Shown: in pieces, positions 5,525 to 5,531 of the stretch
How the letters are laid out: every line of letters begins with the position of its first letter
Numbering within the stretch: the first letter of the stretch is position 1
Assembly (NCBI GenBank): GCA_903831925.1
Contig: CAIKZV010000375.1
Span: 1 to 5,531 of the forward strand
Direction: 5' to 3'
Length of the DNA: 5,531 nt
Origin: an uncultured Burkholderiales bacterium
Lineage (GTDB): Bacteria > Pseudomonadota > Gammaproteobacteria > Burkholderiales > Burkholderiaceae_E
Notes under the pieces: generated by a model
Databases searched by the model: none
What the model saw: only the letters and a program-made list of their open reading frames with translations
Told to the model about the DNA's origin: nothing
Program-made: the position numbers and the translations under genes

Positions 5525-5531
5525 AGCAACG

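Overview
The window is a compact stretch of a high-GC (low-to-mid 60s % by eye) Gram-negative, proteobacteria-like chromosome. GC-rich codon third positions, Shine-Dalgarno-led starts and the gene families (soluble epoxide hydrolase, GST, quinone-oxidoreductase-like MDR, EamA permease, Dpp/Opp ABC ATPase) fit an alpha- or betaproteobacterium. I cannot name the species. No RNA gene, insertion sequence or CRISPR array is visible.

Layout. Two gene sets diverge from a roughly 190-bp intergenic region (2462-2653). Leftward (minus strand) run a GST-fold protein with an unusual C-terminal extension (1541-2461), a zinc-independent MDR/quinone-oxidoreductase-like enzyme 27 bp further on (533-1513), and, after a 115-bp gap, the N-terminal part of a Dpp/Opp-type ABC ATPase (1-417), cut by the window edge. 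Rightward (plus strand) run a Ser-type alpha/beta hydrolase (2654-3517), an EamA/DMT permease overlapping it by 4 bp (3514-4458), and an epoxide-hydrolase-like alpha/beta hydrolase 7 bp later (4466-5494). The last 37 bases carry a small inverted repeat.

The divergent region is the most structured noncoding part. It holds four degenerate 12-nt tandem units, two copies of CCGATTGT overlapping the candidate promoter elements, and a 7-bp-stem, 3-nt-loop hairpin just ahead of the rightward operon.

Functional reading (inference). An epoxide hydrolase, a GST-like protein, an enone/quinone reductase, a second hydrolase and a small-molecule permease, next to a peptide-type importer ATPase, look like a locus for handling a reactive small molecule (epoxide, enone or ester), either catabolic or detoxifying. 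The substrate cannot be read from sequence. Each gene belongs to a known family. What may be undescribed is the combination, the GST tail domain and the control region between the operons.
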